Source of the DNA: CAZIWJ01 sp964542855
GTDB lineage: Bacteria; Bacteroidota; Bacteroidia; Cytophagales; Cyclobacteriaceae
Assembly (NCBI GenBank): GCA_964542855.1
Contig: CAZIWJ010000044.1
Coordinates: 1-18,663, forward strand
Direction: 5' to 3'
Length of the DNA: 18,663 nucleotides
The translations under genes were made by a program, and so were the position numbers. This document shows positions 1 to 7,631 of this stretch, in pieces. The notes beneath the pieces are model-generated. The model was given only the letters and a program-made list of their open reading frames with translations. It did no database searches and was not told where the DNA came from. The first letter of the stretch is position 1; each line of letters starts with the position of its first letter.

Positions 1-646
1 ATCTTGAAAAGCCGGTATTTATATCATATAACTGGTTAACCAGTTCCTGTGGTACTAAACGAATATTTTCTTCATGTTGGTTAACAAATTCAGGTTCCTG
101 AGATAGATAACTTGGAATAGTTATGATGCGTTGTTGGAATTGCTGCTTATAATTTTTGTCAAATTCTTCTTTAGTTATTTCTCCTTCTATTTTTTGAAAA
201 TATTTGGCACGTAATTCAGCTTCCTCCTTTCCTAATTCTATAAAAACAGGGTAAGTGGTGTTTGATTCCTCAATAATTTTGAAGCTAGATACCGGATAAT
301 CTTCTTTAATAAGAGAGTCGTATCGTAGCTCTTTCATTGAATTAAATATCTTTCCGTAAACTAAAAATGAAGATCGGTCTGATATGTTATCAAAGTAAGC
401 GGACACCAGTTGGAGTTAACCGCGCTTCGGGAAATAATTCTTTTGTTTTAATGCTTTAAGAGACTGCTGATAGGTAACTGCACCATAGATCCGTCTTGCA
501 TCATTAACGTTGATGATGTAAAGGGGAGAGTTTTTCTTTTCAGAACTATTAATTCTTCCTGCAATCTGAATAATTGAATCAACTGGCCCAACATCTCTAA
601 AGCCTGGTAAAATAGACACTACATGATGTCGTGCTGAGCTTCGCAC
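1..646 (-). pseudogene. cas3: Cas3 CRISPR helicase, C-terminal remnant
   Basis: Cas3 is the helicase-nuclease that degrades target DNA in type I CRISPR-Cas. Read on the minus strand, 646 to 419 encodes a piece with FRDVGPVDSIIQIAGRIN, the end of the Cas3 helicase core (motif VI region), followed by SPLYIINVNDARRIYG. After an in-frame TAA (416-418) the same frame stays open from 415 to position 1 and reads LQLVSAYFDNIS, then FKIIEE and YPVFIEL, then LYDINTGFSR, which fits the Cas3 C-terminal domain close to its natural end. The HD nuclease and most of the helicase should lie at higher coordinates, but pheS ends at 710, so they are gone. Motif VI lacks its last arginine (GRINS instead of GRxxR). 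The apparent start is a GTG at 646, and homology only begins near 620. GC is about 34%, far below the neighbours. The family call is firm; the CRISPR subtype cannot be told. The piece runs off the left edge. Confidence 0.85.
30..45. repeat. 16-bp perfect palindrome inside the Cas3 remnant
   Basis: AACTGGTTAACCAGTT is its own reverse complement. It lies in frame inside the Cas3 remnant, where it covers ELVNQ-type codons. No gene start lies nearby, so a regulatory role is not supported; it may be chance. Confidence 0.4.
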
Positions 647-709
647 AAAATGGCAATTTTAGCTGTTTTGGGCAGAACCAGGCATACGATGGCCGGGAGG
701 TGGGTGTGG

Positions 710-1735
710 TTAATACAGGCCGCTGAACTGCCGGAGGTTCCTGACGTCGTTTTCGGTGAACAGGCGAATATCATTGATGCCGAACAGGTTCATGGCCATT
801 CGTTCAATACCCATTCCCCAGGCGAAGCCGGTGTACACTTCGGGGTCGATGCCGCAATTGCTGAGTACGTTTGGATCAACCATACCACAGCCCAGGATTT
901 CAAGCCAGCCGGTGCCCTTGGTAATTCTACGGTCGGCCTCCGTTTCCAGTCCCCAGTACACATCCAGTTCAGCGCTGGGTTCGGTAAACGGAAAGTATGA
1001 AGGCCGTAACCGGATTTTTGCCTTTCCGAACATTTCTTTTACAAAGTACAACAGGGTTTCTTTCAGGTCGGCAAAGCTAACGTCTTTATCGATGTAAAGC
1101 CCTTCTACCTGGTGGAACATGCAGTGCGAACGGGCCGAAATAGCCTCGTTCCGGTATACCCGGCCGGGTGCTATGATGCGAATGGGCGGGTTTTCCTTTT
1201 CCATGGTGCGGATCTGTACCGATGAGGTATGGGTACGCAGTACCACGTCCGGGTTTTTCTCCACGAAGAATGTATCCTGCATTTCGCGGGCCGGGTGATT
1301 GGCCGGGAAGTTTAGGGCCTCGAAGTTATACCAGTCGCTTTCAATTTCCGGTCCTTCGAGAGCAACAAATCCGATACGTTCAAAAATTTCAATTACCCGG
1401 TTCATCACCTGCGTAACCGGGTGTATTGCCCCCAGTGTATTGGGAACACCGGGTAGGGTAAGATCGACGGGTGCCTCGCTTTGTTCTTCAGCTTCCCGGG
1501 CTTTGAGTTCCCGGATCAGTATTTTGAATTTACCTTCGGCAGATTGTTTTAATTCGTTCAATTGCTGGCCCGTGGCTTTACGGTTTTCGGGGGCTACATT
1601 TTTTATTTCCCCCATTAAATCCTTAATCACGTTCCGGGTACCAATAAAGCGCAGGCGGTACTGTTCCAGGTCGTCGGCTGTTTCTGCCCTGAACTGGTCT
1701 ATTTCCTGCTTGTACGCTTTAATTAAATCTTTCAT
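710..1735 (-). CDS. pheS: Phenylalanyl-tRNA synthetase alpha subunit
   Basis: This is the catalytic alpha subunit of the cytoplasmic (alpha-beta)2 phenylalanine-tRNA ligase, which charges tRNA-Phe using ATP. The first ~85 residues are a charged, coiled-coil-like arm. The class II core follows, with motif 1 around HPAREMQDTFFV, motif 2 around FHQVEGLYIDKDV and motif 3 GMGIER about 30 residues from the end. The length of 341 aa is normal for the family. The frame also opens at an ATG at 1750 (MESTTMKDL), but a TACCTTTG promoter box at 1758-1765 would put transcription start within a few bases of it. The ATG at 1735 has GGAAAG upstream and begins MKDLIKAY, so I prefer it. The beta subunit is not adjacent, as is common in Bacteroidota. 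The gene is divergent from the pseudouridine synthase, and the Cas3 remnant begins within 64 bases of its stop. Confidence 0.97.
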   Translation of the reverse strand: MKDLIKAYKQEIDQFRAETADDLEQYRLRFIGTRNVIKDLMGEIKNVAPENRKATGQQLNELKQSAEGKFKILIRELKAREAEEQSEAPVDLTLPGVPNTLGAIHPVTQVMNRVIEIFERIGFVALEGPEIESDWYNFEALNFPANHPAREMQDTFFVEKNPDVVLRTHTSSVQIRTMEKENPPIRIIAPGRVYRNEAISARSHCMFHQVEGLYIDKDVSFADLKETLLYFVKEMFGKAKIRLRPSYFPFTEPSAELDVYWGLETEADRRITKGTGWLEILGCGMVDPNVLSNCGIDPEVYTGFAWGMGIERMAMNLFGINDIRLFTENDVRNLRQFSGLY

Positions 1736-1757
1736 AGTTGTACTTTCCATACCAGTG

Positions 1758-1765
1758 CAAAGGTA
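1758..1765 (-). promoter_or_regulatory. Bacteroidota -7 promoter box for pheS
   Basis: TACCTTTG on the minus strand matches the Bacteroidota sigma-70 -7 consensus TAnnTTTG. It lies 22 bases before the preferred ATG at 1735 and only 7 before the ATG at 1750, so it helps decide the start. I see no clear -33 TTTG at the usual spacing. Confidence 0.55.
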
Positions 1766-1864
1766 AACGATTTTAAAGAAAAGAGAACTGAACCTTTATC
1801 GTGTTCTTTCTCGTTCTGCAATTTGATTAAAGGTATCAGCTAACCCATCTTCAACAAAAATAAT

Positions 1865-2755
1865 ATGCAGCACGGTAATAAGAAGCACAGGCCCGATAAA
1901 AGTAAACCGAACCGCTTAAAACCGGCCGGTAAGCGTTACCGGGATAAAAGAGGTTCAGGGGCCGGTGCATCCGAAAAACGTGATTCCACGAATCAACGTT
2001 CCCCCTCTCCTTCCGCTGAAGCCAATCCTGATTCTTCTATTCGTTTAAACAAATACATTTCCAATTCCGGGGTGTGTTCCCGCAGAGACGCTGACCGGTT
2101 AATAGCTAACGGTGAAATTAAGGTAAACGGGAAGGTGGTAACCGAACTGGGTACACGGGTAAACTACACCGATAAGGTGTATTATAAAGGCAAGCCCCTA
2201 AACCCGGAGAAAAAAGTATACATCCTGCTGAACAAACCGAAAGGATACATTACCACCATGGATGATCCCGATAACCGAAAAACTGTAATGGACCTGGTGC
2301 AGGATGCCGCTAAACAGCGCATTTACCCGGTAGGCCGGCTCGACCGGAATACCACCGGTTTGCTGTTATTAACCAACGACGGTGAACTGGCCGAAAAACT
2401 GGCTCACCCGTCGGGAATGGTAAGGAAACTGTACCAGGTTCACCTCGACAAGGCAATAACCGATGAAGATTTTCTTGCCATTGAGCGGGGAATAGAACTG
2501 GAAGATGGCACGGCAACTGTTGATGAAATGGGGTTGGTGGATGTGGTAGAGCGTAAAACCCTGGGCCTTCAGATTCACATTGGAAAAAACCGGATTGTGC
2601 GGCGTATTTTTGAGCACCTTGGCTACGACGTGGTAAAACTAGACCGGGTGATGTACGCCGGCCTTACTAAAAAAGACGTTGGCCGGGGAAAATGGCGCCA
2701 CCTGAATGAAAAGGAAATCATCCGCCTGAGGCACTTCGATTCAGCCAGGCTGTAG
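1865..2755 (+). CDS. RluB/RsuA-family rRNA pseudouridine synthase
   Basis: The family converts a specific uridine in rRNA to pseudouridine; RluB acts on 23S rRNA. About 57 N-terminal residues are basic, low-complexity and probably disordered. An S4 RNA-binding domain follows (about 58-105, IRLNKYISNSGVCSRRDAD), then the catalytic domain with GRLDRNTTGLLLLTNDG, where D160 is the expected catalytic aspartate. KNRIVRRIFEHLGYDVVKLDR near the C terminus is also typical. The protein is 296 aa. The exact target base (RluB, RluE, RluF or RsuA type) cannot be assigned from sequence alone; the GKNRIVRRIFE stretch favours the RluB side. The first ATG is used; there is no clear Shine-Dalgarno sequence and no TAnnTTTG box. 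It is divergent from pheS and convergent with the PAP2 gene. Confidence 0.93.
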   Translation: MQHGNKKHRPDKSKPNRLKPAGKRYRDKRGSGAGASEKRDSTNQRSPSPSAEANPDSSIRLNKYISNSGVCSRRDADRLIANGEIKVNGKVVTELGTRVNYTDKVYYKGKPLNPEKKVYILLNKPKGYITTMDDPDNRKTVMDLVQDAAKQRIYPVGRLDRNTTGLLLLTNDGELAEKLAHPSGMVRKLYQVHLDKAITDEDFLAIERGIELEDGTATVDEMGLVDVVERKTLGLQIHIGKNRIVRRIFEHLGYDVVKLDRVMYAGLTKKDVGRGKWRHLNEKEIIRLRHFDSARL

Positions 2756-2818
2756 GGTATTTTCAGTACAGGCAATGCCGGAAAGCAAACCGTTAGCTCG
2801 GGAGTAAAAAAGGAAATA

Positions 2819-3382
2819 TTACAGGTATCGCCCGGGTATTTTCCGGTAAACAACGTATACCAGCCAGGCACCCAGCACACCTATACCCCCTCCAAAAAGG
2901 ATATCGCCCGGGTAGTGCACGCCGAGGTACACCCGGCTGTAGGAAACCACTACTGCCCAAAAAACCAGCAGGGCAAGGTATATTCTCCCCGGTTTAAAAA
3001 GGAGAATCAGGATAGCCGCCAACCCTACTGAGTTGGCGGCGTGAGATGAGGCAAACCCGTACTGCCCCCCGCATTTATTATTTACAAGGTGTACTTCCCC
3101 GGCAATGGCTTCTTCGTGGCAGGGCCTGGGGCGTTGGAAGTATGGCTTCATGAAACCGGAGGTAACCTGGTCGGCGAAGGTAATTACCAGAACGATGGCA
3201 ATAACCCGAAATATCCCCTGCCACCGGTACTGGTAAAAAATCCAGATGAGCAGAGCCAGGTAAAAAGGCACCCAGGTAAACTTGTTACTAATTACCCACA
3301 TCACCTGGTCGCAGGCAGCGGAATTCAGGCTATTCAGTAAAAGAAATAACTCTTCGTCCCATTCAAGCAGGGCCTCCAGCAT
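2819..3382 (-). CDS. PAP2-family membrane phosphatase
   Basis: A 187-aa integral membrane phosphatase of the type 2 phosphatidic acid phosphatase superfamily. Members dephosphorylate lipid phosphates or pyrophosphates such as undecaprenyl pyrophosphate, phosphatidylglycerol phosphate or lipid A. All three active-site motifs are visible: K79-x6-RP (KPYFQRPRP), ASSH ending in H114 in place of the usual PSGH, and SRVYLGVHYPGD with R150, H156 and D160. Hydrophobic segments at about 36-50, 58-72, 118-130, 134-148 and 162-180 suggest a polytopic protein with the active site facing the periplasm. The ATG lies 12 bases after the metF stop with no Shine-Dalgarno sequence, so the two are probably cotranscribed. 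The substrate is unknown; BacA-independent undecaprenyl pyrophosphate phosphatase is a reasonable guess. Confidence 0.9.
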   Translation of the reverse strand: MLEALLEWDEELFLLLNSLNSAACDQVMWVISNKFTWVPFYLALLIWIFYQYRWQGIFRVIAIVLVITFADQVTSGFMKPYFQRPRPCHEEAIAGEVHLVNNKCGGQYGFASSHAANSVGLAAILILLFKPGRIYLALLVFWAVVVSYSRVYLGVHYPGDILFGGGIGVLGAWLVYVVYRKIPGRYL

Positions 3383-3394
3383 AAAAGTAGTTAA

Positions 3395-4348
3395 TTAGAA
3401 CAGTGCTTCAGCTACTTTCTTCACCGCGGCAGAGCGCGACATGGTATAGAAGTGAAGTACCGGAACCCCGAATTCCTTCAATTCCCTGCACTGCTGAATA
3501 CACCATTCAATACCCACTTCACGAGCATCGGCATTGGATTTACATTCGTGCAGGGCATTGCACAGGTCTTGTGGTAAATCCAGGAAGAACGTTTTGGGTA
3601 AAACAGTCATATGACGAAGCGTGGTAATCGGCTTCAGGCCCGGAATAATTGGCACGTTAATGCCTTCGGAGCGGCAACGGTCTACAAAACGGAAAAACGC
3701 CTGGTTGTCGAAGAACATCTGGGTAACAATAAACTCGGCCCCCATTTCCACTTTCTTCTTCAGGTGCTGAAAGTCCACCTCAAAGTTAGGTGCTTCGAAG
3801 TGCTTTTCCGGGTAACCGGATACCCCAATGCAGAAGTTAGTCCGGTGCGGATCCTGGATAGAATCGTCCAGCCATTTCCCCTGATTCAACTGGTGCACCT
3901 GCTGTAGCAGATCGCTGGCGTTGCGGTGGCCATCTGGTTCAGGAACAAACCCGGACTCCGATTTAATGGGATCACCCCGCAGGGCCAGAACGTTATCGAT
4001 GCCGAGGAAGTCGAGATCAACCAGGATGTTCTCAATATCTTCCTGGGTAAACCCTCCACAAATGATGTGAGGAACCGTATCGACCCGGTACCGGTTCTGA
4101 ATGGCAGAACAGATGCCTACCGTACCCGGACGCTTCCTGGTTCTTACTTTTTTCAGCATGCCGTTTTCTTGTTCCCGGTAATCGAATTCTTCGCGATGAT
4201 AAGTAACATCGATAAAGGGTGGTTTGAACTCCATCAGCTGATCGATATGCTGAAAGAGGTTATCGATAGTTTCCCCTTTTTTAGGAGGTAAAATTTCAAA
4301 AGAAAATAGCGTGTCTTTGGCTTTTGAAATGTGCTCAGTAACTTTCAT
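3395..4348 (-). CDS. metF: 5,10-methylenetetrahydrofolate reductase
   Basis: This FAD-dependent TIM-barrel enzyme reduces 5,10-methylene-THF to 5-methyl-THF, the methyl donor for methionine synthesis. The sequence begins KDTLFSFEILPPKKGE, where E18 matches the catalytic glutamate, and has LALRGDP with D126 in the flavin-binding position. GVSGYPEKHFEAPN and GAEFIVTQMFFDN are typical of MetF. The length of 317 aa fits the bacterial catalytic-domain-only form, with no eukaryote-type SAM-regulatory domain. The first ATG follows a TAAGTTTG promoter box at 4375-4382. I see no riboswitch-sized leader: the predicted 5' UTR is only about 20-25 bases. The PAP2 gene follows 12 bases downstream. Confidence 0.96.
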   Translation of the reverse strand: MKVTEHISKAKDTLFSFEILPPKKGETIDNLFQHIDQLMEFKPPFIDVTYHREEFDYREQENGMLKKVRTRKRPGTVGICSAIQNRYRVDTVPHIICGGFTQEDIENILVDLDFLGIDNVLALRGDPIKSESGFVPEPDGHRNASDLLQQVHQLNQGKWLDDSIQDPHRTNFCIGVSGYPEKHFEAPNFEVDFQHLKKKVEMGAEFIVTQMFFDNQAFFRFVDRCRSEGINVPIIPGLKPITTLRHMTVLPKTFFLDLPQDLCNALHECKSNADAREVGIEWCIQQCRELKEFGVPVLHFYTMSRSAAVKKVAEALF

Positions 4349-4374
4349 AAAAATTATGTATTTCTAATGCAGTA

Positions 4375-4382
4375 CAAACTTA
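4375..4382 (-). promoter_or_regulatory. Bacteroidota -7 promoter box for metF
   Basis: TAAGTTTG on the minus strand matches TAnnTTTG and lies 26 bases before the metF ATG. A CTTTTA about 21 bases further upstream could be a weak -33 element. Confidence 0.55.
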
Positions 4383-4484
4383 CATATTAATTCTATAAGG
4401 CATAAAAGCTGCTGAAAAGTTTACAAATTCCGTTAATTTCCCACGTTGAACGTTTGAATATTCCCAAATTTTAAATTATTCGCT

Positions 4485-5387
4485 TTGAAATTTGCAGCTA
4501 TAGACATCGGATCTAACGCCGCCCGCATCCAGGTAAGTAAAGTGATCGGGTATCCCGATCATTTTAAGTTTAAGAAACTGGAATACGTTCGTTTTCCCCT
4601 GCGCCTGGGAGAAGATGTGTTTCGGAACCACGACAACCGAATTGGCCAGGCCAGGGAAAAGAAGTTTATGGAATTAATGGAAATATTCCGTTTACTGCTA
4701 AACTTATACGAAGTTGATGACTACCTGGCAGTAGCAACTTCTGCCATGCGCGAAGCCCCGAACGGAGAGAAAATTACTGAAAATATCCGCAGCCGTTTTA
4801 ATATTAACCTGGAGGTAATCAGTGGTGCCCGCGAGGCTGAAATTATTAATGAGGCGCTGGTAAACTTCCTGGATAAGGAGCCCCACCTCCATGTTGACGT
4901 GGGGGGCGGAAGTACCGAATTGAACGTTTACGTGGCTGGTGACAAAGTAGCGGCAGAATCGTTCATGGTAGGCTCGGTACGGAACAGGAACGTTCCTGCC
5001 AGGTGGGAACAAATGCAAGAATGGGTAAAGCAATACGTGAAGAAAGAACACGGTAAAGTAAAAGTTATTGGTACGGGAGGAAACATTACTAAACTGTACG
5101 ATTTGGCCGATCGTAAAATCGGCAAAAACCTGTCTGTATACAAAATTAAAGAAATCCGCAATTACGTTAATTCCCACACCATGGAAGAGCGTATTAACAA
5201 GCTGATGCTGAACCCTGACCGGGCCGACGTCATTGTTCCAGCCTCAGACATTTACCTTCACGTAATGCAATGGGTACAGGCCACAAAAATTCTCGTTCCA
5301 GATGTAGGTTTAAAGGATGGCATACTCACCCTTTTACTCAACAAGCACCGGGAAACGCTGAACCGACTGTACACAAATGAGGAATAG
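4485..5387 (+). CDS. Ppx/GppA-family phosphatase
   Basis: An exopolyphosphatase / pppGpp phosphatase-type member of the ASKHA ATPase fold. Family members release phosphate from polyphosphate or convert pppGpp to ppGpp. Phosphate-1 motif AIDIGSNAAR is at residues 5-14, ATSAMREA at 84-91, a likely catalytic glutamate in SGAREAE (E117), phosphate-2 motif DVGGGSTE at 138-145, and the adenosine-type loop VIGTGGN at 194-200. The protein is 300 aa and lacks the C-terminal HD-like domain of long Ppx/GppA proteins. The start is a TTG: MKFAAIDIGSN is the natural N terminus of the family and no ATG lies in the right place. The gene is divergent from metF and convergent with otsAB (19-base gap). Substrate preference cannot be told. 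Confidence 0.92.
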   Translation: MKFAAIDIGSNAARIQVSKVIGYPDHFKFKKLEYVRFPLRLGEDVFRNHDNRIGQAREKKFMELMEIFRLLLNLYEVDDYLAVATSAMREAPNGEKITENIRSRFNINLEVISGAREAEIINEALVNFLDKEPHLHVDVGGGSTELNVYVAGDKVAAESFMVGSVRNRNVPARWEQMQEWVKQYVKKEHGKVKVIGTGGNITKLYDLADRKIGKNLSVYKIKEIRNYVNSHTMEERINKLMLNPDRADVIVPASDIYLHVMQWVQATKILVPDVGLKDGILTLLLNKHRETLNRLYTNEE

Positions 5388-5406
5388 CCTGTTTTAGGGT
5401 AACAAA

Positions 5407-7602
5407 CTACTTCTTTTCCAGATCTGAAATCATGCGTTTCAGGATATTACGGACGTCAACGAAGGTATCTACATTATACTTAGCAGCAGAAGTAACGCTT
5501 CCTACTTTAATGGTGAAAGCACTTTGAGGCATTGCCCGGAAGGTATCTTCGTCGGTGGCATCGTCGCCGATGGCCATGATAAAATCGTGCCCAAAGCGTT
5601 CAAGCCAACCTTTGGAGGCGCGTCCCTTATTAATTTCAATGCTTTTAATTTCCACAACCATATCCCCTTCCAGTACTTGCAGTTCGCTATTATTGGCCAG
5701 GTACTTCAGGTGGCTGGAGAGTTCACTTTTTCGTAAATCGCCCAAACCAGTTTCCACCTTACGGAAGTGCCAGGCCAGCGAGTAGTCTTTTTCTTCAATA
5801 AAAGATCCGGGCGTACGGTTTACGTACATTTCAAGGACAGGGCGGATTTCGCTTTTCCATTCTTCCCGGGCTGAGCGGACCAGTTCCCAGTCTTTTCCCT
5901 GTTCTTTCAGCCACACCCCGTGCTCGGCAATCATATCGATGGGGTACGGGGCCATCCATTCGGCCAGGGTACTTTTTTTCCTGCCGCTGATCACTACAAT
6001 ACGGGAGTTATCCAGGCTACTAAGAGAAGTAATGATTTCGTCGAGCTCCTTATCGGGTTTTGCCATTTCCGGGTTAGGATTAAAACCAACCAGCGTGCCG
6101 TCGTAATCGAGGAAAATAATCGGGGAGTTAGATTTTTTGTATGCAGAAACCATTTTATTTAGCGCCTGTTCGTCCAGTCGTTTGGTTTCCATACCTCTTT
6201 GCTCTTCTTTAATCAGGTGCAGGCCGTTCATAAACAGTTGAACCCACTTATGCACGTTGTACCTTTTCAGCGACTCCTGCATCACCGTATTGTGCCGGAT
6301 CTGCTCATCTTCCGGCATATTCAGCGCCCGTACAATGGCATCGATCATCTGGTCGGCATCATTGGGATTAATTAGAATAGAATCCGAAAGCTCTTTCGAA
6401 GCCCCGCACATTTCACTCAGGATTAGCACCCCTTTCTTGTTCAGGCGGCTGGCCACATATTCCTTACATACCAGGTTCATGCCGTCGCGCATGGGAGTAA
6501 CCAGCGCCACGTCGGCCATGCGGTAGAAAGCAGAAAGTTCCGGTAACGGGAAGGAACGATAAAAGAAATAGATCGGCGACCAGTTAATTTTACCGTATTT
6601 TCCGTTAATGCGGCCCACCAGTTCATCTACTTCTTGCTTCAGTTCCTGGTACTTGGGCACTTTATCGCGGGAAGGAACCACGATCAGTAGCAAAGAAACC
6701 TGGTCGATATATTCCGGGTATTTCTCGAAAAGCATCTGAAATGCTTTCAGGCGTTGGGGAATCCCTTTGGAGTAATCGAGCCGGTCGACGGAAAGGATCA
6801 GCTTCTGGTTTCCCAGCGACTTGCGGTACTGCACCTCTTTTTCAATGGCTTCTGGCGAAGCGGCAGTGCTGGCATACTTTTCGTAATCGATCCCCATGGG
6901 GAAGGAATCGACCATAACGGCCCGGTTATCGACCATAATCCGGCCCTGGTGGTTGCTCAGGCCTACAATCCGGTTCACTGAACTGAGGAAGTGGCGCATG
7001 TCGTCGTAAGTATGAAACCCAACCAGGTCAGATCCCAGTAAACCGGTTAACAGCTGTTTACGGTAAGGTAGCATCCGGAAAACTTCGTAGGACGGAAAAG
7101 GAATGTGCAGGAAGTAGCCAATATTGGTGTTTGGAATCTTCGTACGAATGATGCCGGGAACCAGCATGAGCTGATAATCATGAACCCAGAGGGTATCGCC
7201 CGGTTCGGCGATGTTCATTACTTCGTCGGCAAACTTCTGGTTGGCCCGTTTGTAGGCTTCCCACAGGTGAACATCGTATTCGGTATACTGGCTGAAGTAA
7301 TGGAAGGTAGGCCAGAGGGTTTCATTACTGAACCCCTCGTAATAATCTTTAATATCATTTTCCGTGAGAAAAACAGGGCGCATATTTTCCTTTTCCAGCC
7401 CCGCGGTAATTTCTTCCTTTTCCTGTTTTTTGCTCACTACCAAACCGGGCCATCCGATCCACACATTATTTCCTTCCTTATACACCGAACCCAGCCCGGT
7501 AGCCAATCCTCCTGCACTGGTTTGGTACTCTAATTCTTTTGTTTCCTCGTTGCGTTCAATTCGAACCGGGAGGCGGTTTGAAACAATGATCGTTTTAGCC
7601 AT
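5407..7602 (-). CDS. otsAB: Trehalose-6-P synthase/phosphatase fusion
   Basis: A bifunctional cytoplasmic enzyme that makes trehalose, an osmo- and desiccation protectant, from UDP-glucose and glucose-6-phosphate in two steps. Residues 1-465 are a GT20 synthase: IGWPG (49-53), HDYQLMLVPG (141-150), HIPFPSYEVFR, SVDRLDYSKG (271-280, with R274 and K279 of the sugar-nucleotide site) and DGMNLVCKEY (373-382). Residues ~490-731 are a HAD-type phosphatase with LDYDGTLVGF (nucleophile D499, acid/base D501), VISGR and GDDATDED. Both halves look intact. The 731-aa size fits the OtsA-OtsB fusions common in Bacteroidota. The ATG (MAKTIIVSNRLPVR) is the family N terminus. It lies 29 bases after the exonuclease stop with no promoter box in the gap, so it is probably the last gene of the 11625-5407 cluster. 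Confidence 0.96.
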   Translation of the reverse strand: MAKTIIVSNRLPVRIERNEETKELEYQTSAGGLATGLGSVYKEGNNVWIGWPGLVVSKKQEKEEITAGLEKENMRPVFLTENDIKDYYEGFSNETLWPTFHYFSQYTEYDVHLWEAYKRANQKFADEVMNIAEPGDTLWVHDYQLMLVPGIIRTKIPNTNIGYFLHIPFPSYEVFRMLPYRKQLLTGLLGSDLVGFHTYDDMRHFLSSVNRIVGLSNHQGRIMVDNRAVMVDSFPMGIDYEKYASTAASPEAIEKEVQYRKSLGNQKLILSVDRLDYSKGIPQRLKAFQMLFEKYPEYIDQVSLLLIVVPSRDKVPKYQELKQEVDELVGRINGKYGKINWSPIYFFYRSFPLPELSAFYRMADVALVTPMRDGMNLVCKEYVASRLNKKGVLILSEMCGASKELSDSILINPNDADQMIDAIVRALNMPEDEQIRHNTVMQESLKRYNVHKWVQLFMNGLHLIKEEQRGMETKRLDEQALNKMVSAYKKSNSPIIFLDYDGTLVGFNPNPEMAKPDKELDEIITSLSSLDNSRIVVISGRKKSTLAEWMAPYPIDMIAEHGVWLKEQGKDWELVRSAREEWKSEIRPVLEMYVNRTPGSFIEEKDYSLAWHFRKVETGLGDLRKSELSSHLKYLANNSELQVLEGDMVVEIKSIEINKGRASKGWLERFGHDFIMAIGDDATDEDTFRAMPQSAFTIKVGSVTSAAKYNVDTFVDVRNILKRMISDLEKK

Positions 7603-7631
7603 ATCAGGGGTCAGGTTTTTGGGTTCAGCAA

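Noticed and set aside
647..709. Possible continuation of Cas3 upstream of 646: one frame reads KLSTTSCSVYF, faintly like the ST..EAGVD motif.
   Set aside because: The match is short, out of frame with the rest and lacks the EAGVD core. Treated as eroded or unrelated DNA.
1..710. A CRISPR array beside the Cas3 remnant.
   Set aside because: No regularly spaced direct repeats are present; the whole stretch is accounted for by Cas3-derived coding sequence.
650..1766. Plus-strand open frames (113-155 aa) across pheS.
   Set aside because: They are antisense shadows of a well-supported pheS and resemble no protein family.
2756..2818. A bidirectional terminator between the convergent rluB-like and PAP2 genes.
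   Set aside because: No GC-rich hairpin with a T-run was found on either strand.
3089..4291. Plus-strand open frames opposite PAP2 and metF.
   Set aside because: Antisense to conserved genes, with no recognisable domain or start signal.
4349..4484. A SAM-type riboswitch before metF.
   Set aside because: The predicted leader after the TAAGTTTG box is only about 20-25 bases, and no long stem is visible.
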